Positions 4,975 to 6,413 of a stretch of 6,413 bases of DNA are shown piece by piece. Location of the stretch: NCBI GenBank assembly GCA_017440425.1, contig JAFSHJ010000237.1, forward strand, positions 1-6,413. The letters run 5' to 3'. A program made the position numbers and the translations under genes. Below the pieces are notes generated by a model that worked only from the letters and a program-made list of their open reading frames with translations, had not been told where the DNA came from and did not search any database. How positions within the stretch are numbered: the first letter of the stretch is position 1; every line of letters begins with the position of its first letter. The stretch is from Oscillospiraceae bacterium. Its GTDB lineage: Bacteria > Bacillota > Clostridia > Oscillospirales > Ruminococcaceae.

Positions 4975-6413
4975 ATGAAAAAGCTTATAGAAAACACAAG
5001 AGAACATTCCATTGAACATGGCCCCATACCTTTTTGGAGCTGGAACAGCAAGCTTGAGCCGCAGGAGCTTCGCCGTCAAATGAGAAATATGCGAAGCCTT
5101 CACATGAACGGTGCATTTATGCACGCCCGCACCGGACTTTCCACCGAATATCTCTCGGAGGATTGGTATAACTGCATCAGAGCGTGCGTGGACGAGGCTG
5201 AAAAGCTTGGCATGGAAGCATGGTGCTACGATGAAAACGGCTGGCCCAGCGGTTTCGGCGGCGGAGAGCTGCTGGAAGATCCCGAAAATTGGGCAACATT
5301 CATCGGACTTGAAGAGTCGGATAAATATCCCGATGCACCAAGCGGTGAGCCTACCCATAAAGTCGGCGAAATCGGCAAGGGCGACCCCATCCTCGGCGTA
5401 TACGTCATCCGTGACGGAAAATGCATCAAGGTCGAGGGCGATTGCGGCGCAGATAAATATTATGTTGTGCGTCAGGGCTTCGACCCCAGCTATGTTGACA
5501 CCCTGAATGCGGCTATTACCCGCAAATTTATTGCACACACCTACGAGACATATAAAGAAAAGGTGGGCATCTCCGAAAATATGCCCGGCTTTTTCACCGA
5601 CGAGCCCCAGTATTACCGCTACGAAGTGCCCTGGTCCACTCTTCTTCCCGCAGAATTTGAGAAGAGATACGGACTCAACATCTTCGATGAGCTGGCAGCA
5701 ATGTTCATCGATTTTGACGGCGCAGAGGTTTTCCGCTATCGCTATCACAAAATGATACACCAGCTGTTCATCAACGGCTTTATAAAGGAAATTTACGAGT
5801 GGTGCGAGAAAAACGGCGCAAAGCTCACAGGACACGCCGTTGAAGAGTTTTCACTGAGCGGACAGATGCTGTGCATCGGCGGTGTTATGCCCTTCTATGA
5901 ATATGAGCACATTCCCGGCATCGATTATCTGGGACGCAACCTTGTCAACGATATGGGTCCCAGACAGCTCGGCTCTGTTTGTGCACAGCTTGGTAAGAAA
6001 AAGGCCATCACCGAAAACTTTGCCTGCTGCGGTTGGGACGTGCTTCCCAACGAAATAAAGAATATTGCAGAGCTGCAATATGCAGGCGGCGTAAACATGA
6101 TGTGCCACCACCTCTATCCCTACACCGTAAAGGGACAGTGCAAGCGCGACTATCCCGCATTCTATTCCGAGCATCTGCCCTGGCAGCAGGGACTTGCGGA
6201 GTTCAACGAATATTTCAACCACCTCGGCTACATTCTCGCTCAGGGCGAAGAGATGGTTGATACACTTGTTATCCACCCCATGCACAGCGCCTGGCTGTGG
6301 TATAAAAAAGACTGCGATTGGGGTGTAATCAGTCAGAGCATGCTGGAGCTTGAGAACAGCACATCGGGTCTGCTTGAGCTGCTGGGCGAATATCAGGTGC
6401 CCTACCACTTTGG
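4975..6413 (+). CDS. Putative glycoside hydrolase, GH106-like (alpha-L-rhamnosidase-related), 3' end outside window
   Basis: The frame is open from ATG 4975 through the right edge (479 complete codons). AGGAG (4963-4967) seven bases before the ATG fixes the start. There is no signal peptide, so the enzyme is probably cytoplasmic and acts on imported oligosaccharides. The N-terminus has the pattern of GH106-like TIM-barrel enzymes: PIPFWSWNSKLEPQELRRQM (17-36), MNGAFMHARTGLSTEYLSEDW (from 44), EAWCYDENGWPSGFGGGE (81-98). Acidic candidates for catalysis at barrel-strand ends are GFFTDEPQYY (205-214; D209, E210), TGHAVEEF (285-292) and ITENFACCGWDV (345-356; E347), followed by ELQYAGGVNMMCHHLYPYT (366-384). 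Related proteins are often 700-1000 residues, so a substantial part, with accessory beta domains, is probably missing. Family membership is by pattern recognition; rhamnose specificity is not proven. It is probably in an operon with the kinase. Confidence 0.82.
   Translation, partial: MKKLIENTREHSIEHGPIPFWSWNSKLEPQELRRQMRNMRSLHMNGAFMHARTGLSTEYLSEDWYNCIRACVDEAEKLGMEAWCYDENGWPSGFGGGELLEDPENWATFIGLEESDKYPDAPSGEPTHKVGEIGKGDPILGVYVIRDGKCIKVEGDCGADKYYVVRQGFDPSYVDTLNAAITRKFIAHTYETYKEKVGISENMPGFFTDEPQYYRYEVPWSTLLPAEFEKRYGLNIFDELAAMFIDFDGAEVFRYRYHKMIHQLFINGFIKEIYEWCEKNGAKLTGHAVEEFSLSGQMLCIGGVMPFYEYEHIPGIDYLGRNLVNDMGPRQLGSVCAQLGKKKAITENFACCGWDVLPNEIKNIAELQYAGGVNMMCHHLYPYTVKGQCKRDYPAFYSEHLPWQQGLAEFNEYFNHLGYILAQGEEMVDTLVIHPMHSAWLWYKKDCDWGVISQSMLELENSTSGLLELLGEYQVPYHF

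Noticed and set aside
4804..5835. 343-codon open frame on the - strand spanning the kinase end and the glycosidase
   Set aside because: It crosses two well-supported + strand genes and has no recognisable motifs. It is a shadow of the codon usage of those genes.
5851..6408. 185-codon open frame on the - strand at the right edge
   Set aside because: It is antisense to conserved GH106-like motifs in the + frame (TEN at residues 346-348, GGVNMM), so it is not a gene.

Overview
The window looks like chromosomal DNA of an anaerobic, low-to-mid GC Firmicute, most likely a gut Clostridium-type bacterium. This rests on strong GGAGG-type ribosome binding sites, TTGACA/TATAAT-type promoters with extended -10 elements, and the protein families present. 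The taxonomic placement is inference. I see no transposon, phage gene, tRNA, rRNA or CRISPR array.

Layout, left to right. (1) The 3' end of a membrane-protein gene enters from the left edge (+ strand, to 320) and meets a convergent gene at a near-perfect bidirectional terminator (308-349). (2) A uroporphyrinogen-decarboxylase-superfamily protein (URO-D/MtaA-like, - strand, 357-1424) is divergently transcribed from an AraC-family regulator (+, 1563-2417). The 138-bp AT-rich spacer between them holds palindromic promoter-like sequence. This is the classic arrangement of a regulator and its target. (3) A 12-helix MATE-family exporter (+, 2546-3940) has its own promoter. A strong Shine-Dalgarno sequence lies unusually far upstream of its start, in front of a possible short leader ORF. 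(4) A compact intergenic region (3941-4095) carries a terminator-like hairpin, a near-consensus promoter built into that hairpin, and a leader with two mutually exclusive small hairpins. (5) A pyridoxal/pyridoxamine kinase (+, 4096-4959) follows. Fifteen bases after it comes a GH106-like glycoside hydrolase (+, from 4975, running off the right edge), apparently in the same transcript.

How the genes may work together: the AraC protein plausibly controls the URO-D-like gene. MATE is a separate transcription unit. The kinase and the glycosidase share a promoter, an odd pairing of vitamin B6 salvage with carbohydrate degradation. I found no clear evidence of a wholly new multi-gene system. The most interesting signals are regulatory: the promoter inside the terminator and switch-like leader before the kinase, and the leader ORF before MATE. 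One protein-level oddity, the apparent third metal ligand of the URO-D-like protein, also deserves a look.
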